Positions 39,185 through 39,818 of a DNA stretch of 39,818 nt are shown here, one piece after another (the stretch's first letter is position 1; each line of letters opens with the position of its first letter). A program made the position numbers and the translations under genes. Below the pieces are notes generated by a model. The model was given only the letters and a program-made list of their open reading frames with translations. It did not search any database and was not told where the DNA came from. The stretch comes from Actinomycetota bacterium (GTDB taxonomy: Bacteria; Actinomycetota; UBA4738; HRBIN12), in NCBI GenBank assembly GCA_016201135.1, contig JACQDK010000092.1:1-39818 (forward strand). The letters are read 5' to 3'.

Positions 39185-39818
39185 GCAGGGTACTCGTCGT
39201 GGACGACGAGCCGCAGATCCGCAGGGCGCTCCGGACGAGCCTCGAGGCGCACGGCTACGAGGTGGTGGCCGTCGGCACCGGCGAGGAGGGTGTGCTCTCC
39301 GTGGCCGGGACCGCCCCCGACCTCGTGCTGCTCGACCTCGGGCTCCCCGACATCGACGGCACTGAGGTGATCCGGCGGGTCCGCGCGTTCAGCGACGTCC
39401 CGGTGATAGTCCTGTCCGTCCGGGAGGCCCAGCACGACAAGGTCGCCGCGCTGGACGCCGGCGCCGACGACTACGTGACGAAGCCCTTCGCCATGGAGGA
39501 GCTCCTGGCGCGCGCCCGAGCGGCGATGCGCCGGGTCCTGACCGAGGAGCCGGCGGCGCCCGTCCTTCGCTACGGCGACCTCGAGATCGACCTTGCCCGT
39601 CGCCTGGTGCTCCGCGGGAGAGAGGCGCTGCACCTCACGCCCACCGAGTACGGGCTGCTGGAGGCGCTGGCGACGAACCCCGACAAGCTCCTCACGCACC
39701 AATGGCTCCTGCGGCGGGTGTGGGGTCAGGGCTACGGAACCGAGACCACGTACCTGAGGACGTACATCCGCGCTCTGCGCAAGAAGCTGGGGGACACCGC
39801 GGCGTCGCCGGCCCTCAT
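39181..39818 (+). CDS. kdpE: KdpE-like OmpR-family response regulator (C-terminus cut by window)
   Basis: The 212 visible residues hold a receiver domain (1-115), with Asp8-Asp9 in VVDDEP, phospho-acceptor Asp52 in LVLLDLGLPD, and Lys101 in TKPF. A winged-helix DNA-binding domain follows (about 130-212), with LTPTEYGLLEALATNPDKLLTHQWLLRRVWG and TYLRTYIRALRKKLGD. The order of these motifs is that of KdpE. Only about 20 residues are missing at the edge. The ATG at 39181 overlaps the sensor stop (ATGA). It should bind the direct repeats at 37972-38022. No kdpFABC gene is in the window, so the KdpE name rests on similarity and the sensor's DUF4118 domain. It appears intact although its sensor is broken. 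Confidence 0.85.
   Translation, partial: MSRVLVVDDEPQIRRALRTSLEAHGYEVVAVGTGEEGVLSVAGTAPDLVLLDLGLPDIDGTEVIRRVRAFSDVPVIVLSVREAQHDKVAALDAGADDYVTKPFAMEELLARARAAMRRVLTEEPAAPVLRYGDLEIDLARRLVLRGREALHLTPTEYGLLEALATNPDKLLTHQWLLRRVWGQGYGTETTYLRTYIRALRKKLGDTAASPAL

Overview
The window is GC-rich, densely coded DNA, almost certainly from an actinomycetote (Actinomycetota). The evidence is a PadR–ino1 pair, a PAC2 protein, two ECF sigma factors with membrane partners, a K+-independent type H+-pyrophosphatase, a paired TrkA module of the CeoB/CeoC type, and many starts that look leaderless (TANNNT box 6-7 nt before ATG/GTG). The class cannot be fixed from sequence alone. I see no tRNA, rRNA, CRISPR array or complete mobile element. 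One possible transposase fragment touches the left edge.

Left third (1-11.8 kb). A sulfur-carrier operon (TusA-like, DsrE2-like) is preceded by a short ORF ending in a Cys-Cys pair and a hairpin that looks like a cysteine-responsive attenuator. Next come a lipoprotein and two convergent MFS exporters, one with an extra C-terminal domain. A PadR–ino1 operon follows, with a perfect 17-1-17 bp palindrome at its promoter. Then come a flavin-reductase-like oxidase, a PAC2 protein and an unknown protein with an internal repeat. The region ends with an HTH-TPR regulator in an operon with a soluble PAS histidine kinase. Divergent from that regulator, at 11550-11642, is a 30-codon gene with a strong ribosome binding site, a signal-like core and a short tail NWPHVP. 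The arrangement resembles RRNPP peptide quorum-sensing loci, which are best known from Firmicutes, and is the most interesting candidate system here.

Middle (11.8-27.3 kb). An aldo/keto reductase, an ECF sigma factor with a membrane partner, an alkaline-phosphatase-superfamily enzyme and a nitroreductase lead to a second ECF sigma factor. That sigma overlaps a gene for a one-TM protein with a lipoprotein-carrier-like domain and a TlpA-type thioredoxin domain (WCGPC), a plausible redox-sensing anti-sigma factor. Then come a zinc-ribbon protein, a secreted S53 peptidase, a second aldo/keto reductase, a polysaccharide flippase, a DinB-like protein, a coiled-coil membrane protein, and a SLOG protein overlapping an MrfA-like DUF1998 helicase.

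Right third (27.3-39.8 kb). This is a cation and energy region: a CaCA exchanger, NhaA, an APC-type permease, the H+-pyrophosphatase, two TrkA subunits, and a KdpD-like sensor followed by a KdpE-like regulator cut by the window edge. An LCP cell-wall ligase operon sits inside it and starts next to a 63-bp inverted repeat. The sensor kinase is broken: the region after its His box is deleted and the frame shifts. Its promoter carries four GCGTGA(A/G)(G/A) direct repeats spaced 11, 21 and 11 bp, as expected for an OmpR-family regulator site.
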